Below are positions 1-7,331 of a stretch of DNA of 12,590 bases, one piece after another. Location: positions 1-12,590 of the forward strand of contig JAITBC010000396.1 in the NCBI GenBank assembly GCA_031283785.1, written 5' to 3'. The notes under the pieces are model-generated. The model was not told where the DNA came from and made no database searches. It worked only from the letters and a program-made list of their open reading frames with translations. Source of the stretch: Tannerella sp. Its GTDB lineage: Bacteria > Bacteroidota > Bacteroidia > Bacteroidales > Tannerellaceae. The position numbers and the translations under genes are program-made. Within the stretch, counting starts at the first letter, position 1. Each line of letters begins with the position of its first letter.

Positions 1-200
1 ATGCAGCGGACGTCTACTATAGAATTCTTCTTTGCAGGATTATCGGGCACCTGCTCCGTCTGAAGGTACTCCAGACTTTCTATCTGCTGATCTGCCTTAC
101 AAGGCATCACTGCAGTGAGGAAACTTCGCAGCAGATTGGGATGTTCGCCGAATATCCGCTTGAATATCAAATCGTTTTTGGGGTCTAAATATCTTGCCAT
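1..200 (-). CDS. Rpn family PD-(D/E)XK nuclease / putative transposase, N-terminal part (cut by window edge)
   Basis: Read on the minus strand from the ATG at 200-198, the frame stays open for 66 codons to position 1. It begins MARYLDPKNDLIFKRIFGEH and later contains the NPAKKNSIVDVRC segment. This matches the N-terminus of Rpn/YhgA-like 'PD-(D/E)XK nuclease family transposase' proteins, which are very common in Bacteroidales; the family is known for recombination-promoting endonucleases. The Asp in IVDVR would be one of the catalytic metal ligands, and the following E-x-K/Q part lies outside the window. The gene is divergent from the GH43-like gene and probably unrelated to it in function. 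It marks the left border of the sulfatase cluster. Whether the full gene is intact cannot be seen. Confidence 0.85.
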   Translation of the reverse strand, partial: MARYLDPKNDLIFKRIFGEHPNLLRSFLTAVMPCKADQQIESLEYLQTEQVPDNPAKKNSIVDVRC

Positions 201-428
201 GATTATCACGTTTATATTGATGCTACAAAAATAAACGAAAAGCGTGAGTTTTCCAAATGTACGAAATGAAAAATTACACTGTTGCGATTTTTGAAAAACA
301 GGGTCAGATCGGAATCCGGGTACAAAGTTATTATTTTGTCAAATGAGTATTTTAACATTATACTGTATAATTATCCGGAATATTATCCGTAACTTTGCAT
401 TAAAAATAAATGAAGAAAAAGAACTGAT
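201..428. other. Divergent intergenic region
   Basis: This AT-rich, non-coding stretch separates the minus-strand Rpn gene from the plus-strand GH43-like gene. I see no tRNA, small RNA fold or mobile-element end. Its right part carries the direct repeat and promoter-like box listed separately. No clear promoter for the leftward gene was recognised. Confidence 0.6.
370..397 (+). promoter_or_regulatory. Probable Bacteroidetes promoter (-7 box) with overlapping direct repeat
   Basis: TAACTTTG at 390-397 fits the Bacteroidetes -7 consensus TAnnTTTG and lies 31 nt before the ATG at 429, giving a short A-rich leader. No good TTTG -33 box is present at the usual 19-21 nt distance. In its place are two copies of ATTATCCG, at 370-377 and 382-389 (12-nt period). 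The missing -33 box together with the repeats suggests an activator-dependent promoter, but that is inference. Confidence 0.45.
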
Positions 429-2156
429 ATGAAATGCAATTTTTCTGTTTTGATCCCCTTGTTTGTGTCTATTTTTGCGACTGATTGCAAGAACGGGACG
501 CCATTACCTGCGGCTGCGGCTGATTTCCGGACAGTTTGCAATCCTGTGGATTTAAGTTACCGGTTTTGTCTGGGAAATCCCTCGAGGAGAGAGGCCGCCG
601 ACCCTTCGGTTGTCCTGTTCAAAGGTGAATATTATTTATTTTTATCCAAATCCGGAGGATATTTTCATTCTACAGATTTGATTACCTGGGATTTAATCAC
701 TCCGGATATTCTCCCGCTTGAAAATTATGCGCCGACGGCGGTGGCGGTCGATGACGAGATTTATTTTCTCACTTCGGGAAGTAACCGGATTTTCAGTACC
801 AAAGATCCCAAATCAGGAAAATGGGAGGTGGCGAAAGATGGATTTCAAATGGTCGAAACCGACCCGATGCTTTTTTTGGATGACGACGGACGTTTGTATT
901 ATTATGGAGGATGCAGCAATAAAAATCCGATTTTGGGCGTCGAAATCGACCGTAAAACATTGGACATCATCGGCGAACCGGTGAAATTAATCGGTGGCAA
1001 CCGTGAAAAATACGGCTGGGAAGTGCGCGGCGACTATAGCGACAGGCACGAAGAAGCGCCTTGGATCGAAGGAGCCTGGATGAATAAATACAACGGGAAA
1101 TATTATCTGCAATATGCGTCGCCGGGCACGGAATTTAAAGGTTATAACGATGCTGTGTACGTTGCCGATAAACCGCTTGGACCTTTCACGATTGCCGATC
1201 ATAACCCATTTGCATACAAACCCGAAGGGTTCGCTACCGGCGCGGGACATGGAAGCGTTTTCACGGATATATACGGAAACTATTGGCATTTTGGGACGGC
1301 GACAATCTCGGTACGCGAAGGTTTCGAGAGGCGATTGTCGTTGTTCCCGACATTTTTCGACAGTGACGGAGAAATGTACGCTTATACCGGATTCGGCGAT
1401 TATCCGATGATTATGCCGGATAAAAAAATCACCGCCCCCGAAGACCTCTTCCCTTCATGGATGTTATTGTCGTATAATAAAAAAGTTGATGCGTCTTCAA
1501 CGTTGAACGGTTTCCCCGCACAAAATGCGGTGGACGAGAACATCCGTACGTGGTGGAGCGCTTCGACCGGCAATAAAGGAGAATATTTCTCGGTAGATTT
1601 GGGCGATATTGCCGACATATATGCGATACAGGTCAATTTTGCCGACCAGGATGCCGAGCTGATCGGACGAAACGACGAAATTTATTATCAATACATTATC
1701 GAACAATCGGCGGATGGTAAAAAATGGGAGGTATTGGCCGATAAATCCGTTAACAAAGAAGATGTTCCTCACGGATATATTCAATTGACACAGCCTGTTC
1801 AGTCGCGATATATCCGTATAATGAACGTAAAAGTTCCGTCGGGGAAATTTTCGCTTTCGGGTTTGCGCGTTTTCGGAAAAGGCCATAAAGCAGCCCCAAA
1901 AGCCGTCTCGTCGCTTACCGCAGAAAGAATGAACGACCGCAGAACCGTGAAGCTGAACTGGGAAGAAATCCCTGAAGCGACGGGATACAATGTCCGTTTC
2001 GGCACTCAAAAAGACAAATTGTATCACAACTATTTGGTTTACGGGAAAAATAGCGTGACAATAAATGTGCTGAATGTAGAACAAACGCATTTTTACACCA
2101 TCGATTCGTTTAACGAAAACGGCGTTACACGAAGCGAAGTGCGGATTGCGGATTGA
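429..2156 (+). CDS. Secreted GH43-like glycoside hydrolase with discoidin (F5/8C) and Fn3 modules
   Basis: The protein has 575 residues. An N-terminal hydrophobic export signal (about residues 1-30) is followed by a five-bladed-propeller GH43-type domain (about 35-335). The likely catalytic triad is D58 in the AADPS motif (base), D145 in ETDPM (pKa modulator) and E214 in WIEGAW (acid), with a GAGHG histidine at 274. Residues about 340-485 look like an F5/8 type C (discoidin) carbohydrate-binding domain, containing the WWSAS and YFSVDLG segments and ending SRYIRI...LSGLRVFG. Residues about 487-575 look like fibronectin type III. Family members hydrolyse arabinosides, xylosides or galactosides, usually exo-acting. 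The subfamily and substrate are not recognisable by eye. A Cys at residue 20 follows the signal, but Asp at -1 makes it a poor lipobox. The start at 429 follows an A-rich leader. Secretion next to sulfatases suggests attack on a sulfated glycan. Confidence 0.8.
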   Translation: MKCNFSVLIPLFVSIFATDCKNGTPLPAAAADFRTVCNPVDLSYRFCLGNPSRREAADPSVVLFKGEYYLFLSKSGGYFHSTDLITWDLITPDILPLENYAPTAVAVDDEIYFLTSGSNRIFSTKDPKSGKWEVAKDGFQMVETDPMLFLDDDGRLYYYGGCSNKNPILGVEIDRKTLDIIGEPVKLIGGNREKYGWEVRGDYSDRHEEAPWIEGAWMNKYNGKYYLQYASPGTEFKGYNDAVYVADKPLGPFTIADHNPFAYKPEGFATGAGHGSVFTDIYGNYWHFGTATISVREGFERRLSLFPTFFDSDGEMYAYTGFGDYPMIMPDKKITAPEDLFPSWMLLSYNKKVDASSTLNGFPAQNAVDENIRTWWSASTGNKGEYFSVDLGDIADIYAIQVNFADQDAELIGRNDEIYYQYIIEQSADGKKWEVLADKSVNKEDVPHGYIQLTQPVQSRYIRIMNVKVPSGKFSLSGLRVFGKGHKAAPKAVSSLTAERMNDRRTVKLNWEEIPEATGYNVRFGTQKDKLYHNYLVYGKNSVTINVLNVEQTHFYTIDSFNENGVTRSEVRIAD

Positions 2157-2285
2157 AAATGAGCCTTGATGACAGGCTAAACCCATGTTATCGATGTTTT
2201 GCCGGCCAAACAAAAATATTGCACTGCACATTCAATTTGAAAGAAGATTAATGTAAGCGGCCTGTTATTGAAAAGATGCTTTGTC
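2157..2285. other. Intergenic, no recognised feature
   Basis: Non-coding stretch between the GH43-like gene and the sigma-factor pseudogene. A weak 5-bp stem (AGCCT/AGGCT, 2162-2178) follows the stop codon at 2156 but has no U-tract, so it is not convincing as a terminator. No promoter box was found for the pseudogene. Confidence 0.5.
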
Positions 2286-2742
2286 ATGATTAACTCGCAA
2301 AAGGATTTTATCGATCAACTTAAAGATGGAAATGAAAAAAGTCCGGCGGGCGCTTTATGACAAATATTACGTTATGATGTGTAAATCAATATGTACCGGA
2401 TATTTTCATGTCAGAATCGTTTGTGAATGACGTTATTTTCCATTTGTGGGAACAGCGTGCGCCGATAAATATTCATACTTCGTTGAAAGAGTATCTTGTG
2501 AAGTCTGTTATTAATATGTGTATCCGGCATATAGGGAAGGAGAAAAAGATGCAGAGCATAGATGACGATACGTCGATTAGAATGTCGCGAAGTGTTCCGT
2601 ATGGAAGAACTGTCGTATCCCGAAATAGCAGGCAGGTTAAATATATCCGTACACTACTGAGCGACTAAAAATTCAGCGAATAAAAAGGGCGATCCTTGCC
2701 TGTCGCCCTGAAAGTTGTAATTTTGTTGTTACCATACAATAA
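2286..2742 (+). pseudogene. Decayed ECF-type RNA polymerase sigma-70 factor
   Basis: Pieces of a Bacteroidetes ECF sigma factor occur in order but in changing frames. From the ATG at 2286: FIDQLKDGNEK. From 2341 (+1): RALYDKYYVMMCK. From about 2408 (+1 again): FVNDVIFHLWEQRAPINIHT and MCIRHIGKEKKMQSIDDD (region 2). From 2583 (+1): CREVFRMEELSYPEIAGRLN (region 4 helix-turn-helix). From 2653 (+1): TTERLKIQRIKRAIL, ending at TAA 2740-2742. The first shift falls in a run of six A (2335-2340). The linker between regions 2 and 4 is much shorter than normal, implying a deletion too. An 86-codon frame at 2408-2668 covers only the middle and is not a gene. The intact ancestor probably paired with an anti-sigma/TonB-receptor system and controlled a nearby glycan locus (inference). 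Confidence 0.85.
2695..2725 (+). promoter_or_regulatory. Probable Bacteroidetes promoter for the 2805 sulfatase
   Basis: CTTG at 2695-2698 is separated by 19 nt from TAATTTTG at 2718-2725. This closely fits the Bacteroidetes consensus TTTG-N19-21-TAnnTTTG. Transcription would start around 2732, leaving a leader of about 70 nt before the ATG at 2805. The promoter lies inside the 3' end of the dead sigma gene, and its -7 box overlaps the left arm of the inverted repeat at 2713-2753. Confidence 0.55.
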
Positions 2743-2753
2743 AAATTACAATT
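2713..2753. repeat. AT-rich inverted repeat / hairpin upstream of the sulfatase genes
   Basis: TTGTAATTTT (2715-2724) and AAAATTACAA (2742-2751) are perfect 10-nt complements. Pairing extends outward by one G-T and one A-T pair, and inward by TTG (2726-2728) with CAA (2737-2739), around an 8-nt loop. It could be an operator, an RNA leader fold, or a weak bidirectional terminator for the preceding pseudogene. The overlap with the -7 box favours a regulatory role or coincidence over termination. Confidence 0.45.
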
Positions 2754-2804
2754 AATGGGCAAAGACAGTCAAAAACCATTGTCAAACATTTAAACATATT
2801 GAAG

Positions 2805-4493
2805 ATGAATAAAAACTCATTATTTCTTGCCGTCATGACCGGTAGTATTCCGTTCTTCTCCGCATGCAACAGGGAAGCAGACCGGAAACCGCTTAACATT
2901 ATACACATCATGAGCGACGATCATTCGTTCCAGACGATTGGCGCTTACGGGCATCCGCTGTCGAAGTTAGCCCCGACGCCGAACATTGACCGTCTGGCGG
3001 CGGAAGGTGTCCTGTTCCGCCGGGCGTTTGTGGAAAATTCACTGTCAACCCCCAGCCGCGCCTGCCTGATGACAGGACTGTACAGCCATCAAAACGGGCA
3101 GCGACAGCTGGGTAAAGGTATTGATACGACGAAAACTTTTATATCCGAATTGCTGCAGGCGCAGGGATACCGGACCGCCGTCGTCGGCAAATGGCACATG
3201 CAATGCGAACCGAAAGGATTTGATTATTACCATATAGTGAACGGACAGGGCGATTATTACAATCCTGCATTTAAGTCGAAAACGTCAAACGGCAAATACG
3301 TTCGTGAAGAAGGATATGCGACGCAACTGATTACCGACCATGCGATTGAGTTCCTCGAAAACCGCGACACGAACAAACCCTTCGCTCTGTTCGTACATCA
3401 CAAGGCGCCGCACCGCAACTGGATGCCCGAAGGTAAATATCTGGATTTATACGAAGAAACGGAATTTCCGTATCCCGAAACGTTTTATGACGATTACAGC
3501 TCCCGTTGCGACGCTGCCGCTTCGCAGGAAATGACGATTGCAAAAGATATGACGATGATCACCGACCTGAAAGTAGCCGAATGGGAAGCCGGAATCTCGG
3601 AAATTAACTGGGACGACAGCGTTGCCGTGTGGACGGAAAGCGGGCTGAAAGACGGACGGATAAGGGAGAGAATCGCGCGGCAACTGACGCCCGAACAGCG
3701 CGAATCACGGGAGTGGGAACAGGCGCTCGACCGTTTGACGCCCGAACAGCGCAAGGCGTGGGACGACGGGTATTCGGAAAAAAACAAAGCGTTCATTGCT
3801 CAAAACCTGAAAGGCGAGGATCTGGTAAAATGGAAATATCAGCGATATATCAAAGATTACCTGCGTTGTATCCGAACGGTCGACGACGAAGTAGGACGTT
3901 TGATGAAATATCTGGAAGAACATGATTTACTCGAAAACACGGTCATTGTTTATACGTCCGACCAGGGATTCTATATGGGCGAACACGGCTGGTTCGACAA
4001 GCGGTTCATGTATGAGGAATCGCTCCGTACACCGCTTATCGTCAGGTATCCGGGCGATAATGCCGCGCGGGGAATAACAAGCGATGCGCTGGTACAGAAT
4101 ATTGATTATGCCGCGACGTACCTTGACGTCGCAGGGACAGGAAAAACAGCCGGGATGATCGGTCTGTCACTGCTCCCGCTGCTCGACGACGGCCTGGCAC
4201 CGGACGACTGGCGCGAGGACTTGTATTATCATTATTACGACTATCCTGCCGTGCATCAGGTAAGGCGACACGACGGCGTTCGCAATGACCGTTACAAATT
4301 GATTCATTTTTATGGCAAAGGCGAGGGCAAAGACGCAGGAAACGACATCGACTGCAATGAATTGTATGATTTACAAAATGACCCGAACGAGCTGAATAAT
4401 GTATATGGACATGCTGATTATAAGGATGTGCGGGAACATTTGCAAAAACGGCTGGACAAATACAGGGCAGACCTTAAAGTGGATGAATATTGA
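2805..4493 (+). CDS. Family S1 sulfatase, serine type, probable lipoprotein
   Basis: The ATG at 2805 is preferred over an in-frame TTG at 2799; it gives 562 residues with a signal ending FFSAC (Cys21), a plausible lipobox, so the enzyme is probably lipid-anchored. Sulfatase landmarks: metal-binding Asp pair 38-39 in IMSDDH, signature STPSR (81-85) whose Ser81 would become formylglycine, GKWH at about 128-131, HHKAPH at about 199, and the metal-binding SDQG near 385-388. The DGVRNDRYKLIHFY segment and a DLQNDPNELNN tail are typical of carbohydrate sulfatases such as the N-acetylglucosamine-6-sulfatase-like group. A helical insertion (about 240-340) contains a duplicated LTPEQR unit. The enzyme hydrolyses sulfate esters on a glycan; the exact sulfate position is not readable from sequence. 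It is separated from the next gene by 93 nt. Confidence 0.9.
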   Translation: MNKNSLFLAVMTGSIPFFSACNREADRKPLNIIHIMSDDHSFQTIGAYGHPLSKLAPTPNIDRLAAEGVLFRRAFVENSLSTPSRACLMTGLYSHQNGQRQLGKGIDTTKTFISELLQAQGYRTAVVGKWHMQCEPKGFDYYHIVNGQGDYYNPAFKSKTSNGKYVREEGYATQLITDHAIEFLENRDTNKPFALFVHHKAPHRNWMPEGKYLDLYEETEFPYPETFYDDYSSRCDAAASQEMTIAKDMTMITDLKVAEWEAGISEINWDDSVAVWTESGLKDGRIRERIARQLTPEQRESREWEQALDRLTPEQRKAWDDGYSEKNKAFIAQNLKGEDLVKWKYQRYIKDYLRCIRTVDDEVGRLMKYLEEHDLLENTVIVYTSDQGFYMGEHGWFDKRFMYEESLRTPLIVRYPGDNAARGITSDALVQNIDYAATYLDVAGTGKTAGMIGLSLLPLLDDGLAPDDWREDLYYHYYDYPAVHQVRRHDGVRNDRYKLIHFYGKGEGKDAGNDIDCNELYDLQNDPNELNNVYGHADYKDVREHLQKRLDKYRADLKVDEY

Positions 4494-4524
4494 GAATTTT
4501 TACAATTAAACAATAACTTTCTAT

Positions 4525-4532
4525 TATATTTG
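4525..4532 (+). promoter_or_regulatory. Possible -7 promoter box for the 4587 operon
   Basis: TATATTTG matches the Bacteroidetes -7 consensus TAnnTTTG and lies 54 nt before the ATG at 4587 in an AT-rich gap. No TTTG is present at the expected -33 distance, so this may be an accessory promoter within a longer transcript from upstream. Confidence 0.35.
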
Positions 4533-4586
4533 TGCTCAATAGGATTTTATTTCTTAACTATATCATAATTTAAAAACAGTGTATTC

Positions 4587-5951
4587 ATGAAAAAGTTACT
4601 CGGGACAATCGGAACTTCGTTATTAGGTATGACTGCTGCTGCGCAGGCAGTCGACAGGCCGAATATCATCATTATCCTGACCGACGACATGGGCTTCGGC
4701 GATGTGGGCGTTTATAGCGGCAAATTTGTTCCCACGCCCAATATCGACAGAATGGCGGGTGAAGGGATAAAGTTTACGCAATATTACAGCGCCGCTCCTA
4801 TCAGTTCGGCGTCGAGAGCTGGCCTGCTGACCGGTATTCATCCGGCAAACCTGCATATTACGAGCTATCTTCAGACGCGCGAAGGCAACAGAAAAGCCGA
4901 AATGGCCGATTTCCTCGACCCCGACACGCCGACGCTGCCGCGTACGCTGCAAACTGCCGGTTACAAAACGGGGCATTTCGGCAAATGGCATCTTGGCGGC
5001 GGACGCGACGTAAAAAATGCCCCTTCCATCACTAACTACGGTTACGACGAGTATGTCAGCACTTACGAAAGCCCCGATCCCGACCCGCTCATCACGGCGA
5101 CCGACTGGATATGGTCGGACAAAGACAGTATCAAGCGCTGGGACAGAACAGCCTATTTTGTGGACAAAACGCTTGATTTCCTGAAAAGAAACAGCGGACA
5201 GCCCTGTTTCGTCAATCTGTGGCCCGACGACATGCATACGCCATGGGTGGGTAATATGGAAGAGCAGAAACTGTTTCCCGACGGCGAGAGCAGCGAAAAG
5301 AATTTCCGTACCGTCCTGATTGAATATGACCGGCAAATCGGACGGCTGCTGGCAGGATTGAAAGAACTGGATATCGACAAAAATACCATCGTTATCTTCA
5401 CAAGCGACAACGGTCCAGCGCCGAGTTTCCGTGGCAGTCGCGCCGGGAACTACCGCGGCTGCAAGGCTTCGCTTTATGAAGGAGGTACGCGCATGCCGTT
5501 CATCGTCTGGAGTCCCGACCATTTGATCCCACGCGGCAAAATCGATAACACGTCCGTGGTCAGCGCTCTTGATTTGTTTGTCAGTTTGTGCAGTATGACG
5601 AATGTGGGGTTACCCGGTAATTATAAAAGCGGGGGCACGGATATGAGCCGCGCCCTCGTCGGAGAACCTCAACAGCGCGATAAAGCGATTTTCTGGGAAT
5701 ACAGACGGAACGACAGTAAAGCCTTTCCTCAACCGGCAGATAAAGATGTAAGCCCGAATTTGGCCGTGCGCGAAGGCGACTGGAAACTGTTGATAAATGC
5801 CGACGGCGCCGACATGATGTTATACAATCTTCACGAAGACCAGCGGGAGACGACGAATCTCAGCGAAAAATATCCCGGCAAAGCTGCCGGACTCAAAGAA
5901 AAACTCCTTGAATGGAGACGTTCATTTCCTGAATTAGAAAATCATGAATAG
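4587..5951 (+). CDS. Family S1 sulfatase, SxAxR serine-type, secreted
   Basis: The protein has 454 residues. The signal peptide is about residues 1-20 (MKKLLGTIGTSLLG..., cut near AAAQ-A). Asp33-Asp34 (LTDDMG) bind calcium. The signature is S73-S-A-S-R77 followed by AGLLTG, with Ala instead of the usual Pro at the third position; this is allowed in the general C/S-x-P/A-x-R pattern. GKWHLGGG is at about 132-139, the FTSDNG metal motif lies near 271-276, and K and R residues follow in RGCKASLYEGGTRMP. The tail MLYNLHEDQRETTNL is a normal S1 end, so the gene is full length. Sulfate-ester substrate unknown. Its stop overlaps the next start by 8 nt. The signal peptide is almost the same as that of the 8844 sulfatase although the mature proteins differ. 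Confidence 0.92.
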   Translation: MKKLLGTIGTSLLGMTAAAQAVDRPNIIIILTDDMGFGDVGVYSGKFVPTPNIDRMAGEGIKFTQYYSAAPISSASRAGLLTGIHPANLHITSYLQTREGNRKAEMADFLDPDTPTLPRTLQTAGYKTGHFGKWHLGGGRDVKNAPSITNYGYDEYVSTYESPDPDPLITATDWIWSDKDSIKRWDRTAYFVDKTLDFLKRNSGQPCFVNLWPDDMHTPWVGNMEEQKLFPDGESSEKNFRTVLIEYDRQIGRLLAGLKELDIDKNTIVIFTSDNGPAPSFRGSRAGNYRGCKASLYEGGTRMPFIVWSPDHLIPRGKIDNTSVVSALDLFVSLCSMTNVGLPGNYKSGGTDMSRALVGEPQQRDKAIFWEYRRNDSKAFPQPADKDVSPNLAVREGDWKLLINADGADMMLYNLHEDQRETTNLSEKYPGKAAGLKEKLLEWRRSFPELENHE

Positions 5952-7326
5952 TATCGTAAAAATAGCTCCCTTAGGAATATTCGCCGCATTTGCGCATGAT
6001 GCGCAGGCGCAACGGCAGGGCGTTCGACCTAATATTGTAATCATCATGGCCGACGATTTGGGCTGGGCGAATGTGGGATATCACGGAAGCGCCATCAAAA
6101 CGCCCAATCTTGACCTGCTTGCAAAAGAAGGAATAGAACTCAATCGTTTTTATACTGCTCCTATCAGTTCGCCGGCAAGGGCGGGATTATTGACGGGACG
6201 TTATCCAAGCCGTTTCGGCATCAGGGAAAACGTAATACCTCCCTGGCGAGATTTCGGAATTGACCCCGACGAAGAAACGTTGCCAGAAATGCTGGAAAAA
6301 GCAGGTTATACGAATCGGGCGCTCACAGGAAAATGGCATCTGGGACACTCGCGGAAAATTTATTACCCGCTGTCAAACGGTTATACCCATTTCTACGGTC
6401 ATTTGAACGGAGCGATAGATTATTTTACACACTATCGCGAAGGACAGCTTGACTGGCATAATGACTGGGAATCGTCATACGACGAAGGTTATTCTACCGA
6501 CCTTATCGCCGGCGAAGCCGTGAAGTGTATCAACAAATATGCCGGCGAAGGTCCTTTTTTCCTGCATGTCGCTTTTAACGCGCCCCATGAACCGTTACAG
6601 GCAAAGCCGGAAGATATAGCGCTTTATACAGAGGATATCGACCTGTTGAAGGGAAAAAAACGTAAGGAAACGCTCTATTCGGCGATGGTAACCTGTATGG
6701 ACAGGGGAATCGGGGAAATACTCGACGCCCTCAAAAAAAACAACTCCTATGAAAACACGCTGGTAATATTTTTCAGCGACAACGGAGCGCCAGAGAATAG
6801 CGGTGGGAGCAATCTTCCGCTTCGAGGTGATAAACATCAGGAATGGGACGGAGGACTGCGTACCACTGCATTAATTTCTTATCCTGCCTTGTTTAAAGGA
6901 GGACGCCGGATCGAACAGGTTATCGGCGTTGTAGATATTATGCCTACCGTTCAGGGGCTTCTGGGTATCGACGGAATGGACGGCAGACCTTTCGACGGTA
7001 TTGACGTTTCGGATATTTTTTATGGCAAAAAAGGAACTGTCGAGAGGGATTTATATCTGGGATGCGGAGCCGTTGTCAATAATAAATTCAAATTGATTCT
7101 GCCGGGTAAAAACGGCGCAATGAAACTGGAGGATGATTTCCTGTCCTGCTATCCGGATAATCCGTATGAGGAGGTCAATGTTTCGGATCGTTACAAACAG
7201 GAAGCATCCCGCATGCGAACCGTAGCCGAACATTTTGACGCCATACAGCCGGCCGTCAAACTGCCGCCTTTCGGAGAAGGACGGGAAACTTTTACGGCGC
7301 CTTTCGAGTGGAAAGTTATAAAATAA
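5944..7326 (+). CDS. Arylsulfatase-B-like family S1 sulfatase, serine type, secreted
   Basis: The protein has 460 residues. The signal peptide is about 1-22 (ends HDAQAQ). Asp37-Asp38 (MADDLGWANVGYHG), the signature S75-S-P-A-R79 and AGLLTGRYPSRFGI resemble the arylsulfatase B (N-acetylgalactosamine-4-sulfatase) type in which GYHGS...IKTPNLD and GRYP follow the active site. GKWHLGHS, HVAFNAPHEP, FFSDNGAPEN and the LRGDKHQEWDGGLRT lysine region are all present, so the active site appears complete. The C-terminus is shorter and less canonical (no clear LYDL-x-x-DP motif). The ATG lies inside the end of the previous gene (ATGAATAG), implying translational coupling. It probably removes a sulfate from a galactosamine- or galactose-like unit, but that is family-based inference. 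Confidence 0.9.
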   Translation: MNSIVKIAPLGIFAAFAHDAQAQRQGVRPNIVIIMADDLGWANVGYHGSAIKTPNLDLLAKEGIELNRFYTAPISSPARAGLLTGRYPSRFGIRENVIPPWRDFGIDPDEETLPEMLEKAGYTNRALTGKWHLGHSRKIYYPLSNGYTHFYGHLNGAIDYFTHYREGQLDWHNDWESSYDEGYSTDLIAGEAVKCINKYAGEGPFFLHVAFNAPHEPLQAKPEDIALYTEDIDLLKGKKRKETLYSAMVTCMDRGIGEILDALKKNNSYENTLVIFFSDNGAPENSGGSNLPLRGDKHQEWDGGLRTTALISYPALFKGGRRIEQVIGVVDIMPTVQGLLGIDGMDGRPFDGIDVSDIFYGKKGTVERDLYLGCGAVVNNKFKLILPGKNGAMKLEDDFLSCYPDNPYEEVNVSDRYKQEASRMRTVAEHFDAIQPAVKLPPFGEGRETFTAPFEWKVIK

Positions 7327-7331
7327 TAATT

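Noticed and set aside
1497..2231. A 244-codon open frame on the minus strand
   Set aside because: It is antisense to the discoidin/Fn3 end of the GH43-like gene, with no domain or leader that would support a gene.
2408..2668. An 86-codon open frame taken as an independent small protein
   Set aside because: Its first half is sigma region 2 and its second half is out-of-frame translation of sigma region 4, so it is a fragment of the pseudogene.
2686..2709. Perfect 7-bp GC-rich stem (AGGGCGA / TCGCCCT) with a 10-nt loop as a rho-independent terminator
   Set aside because: There is no U-tract directly after the stem, and the sequence is coding remnant of the sigma factor (KRAILACRP), so the pairing is likely incidental.
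4623..5522. A 299-codon open frame on the minus strand
   Set aside because: It lies wholly antisense to the well-supported 4587 sulfatase, has no recognisable domain, and the composition reflects the opposite-strand codons.
7308..7331. ATG at 7308 as the start of the chimeric gene
   Set aside because: It lies inside the preceding sulfatase and adds residues that spoil the signal peptide; the ATG at 7332 gives a standard leader.
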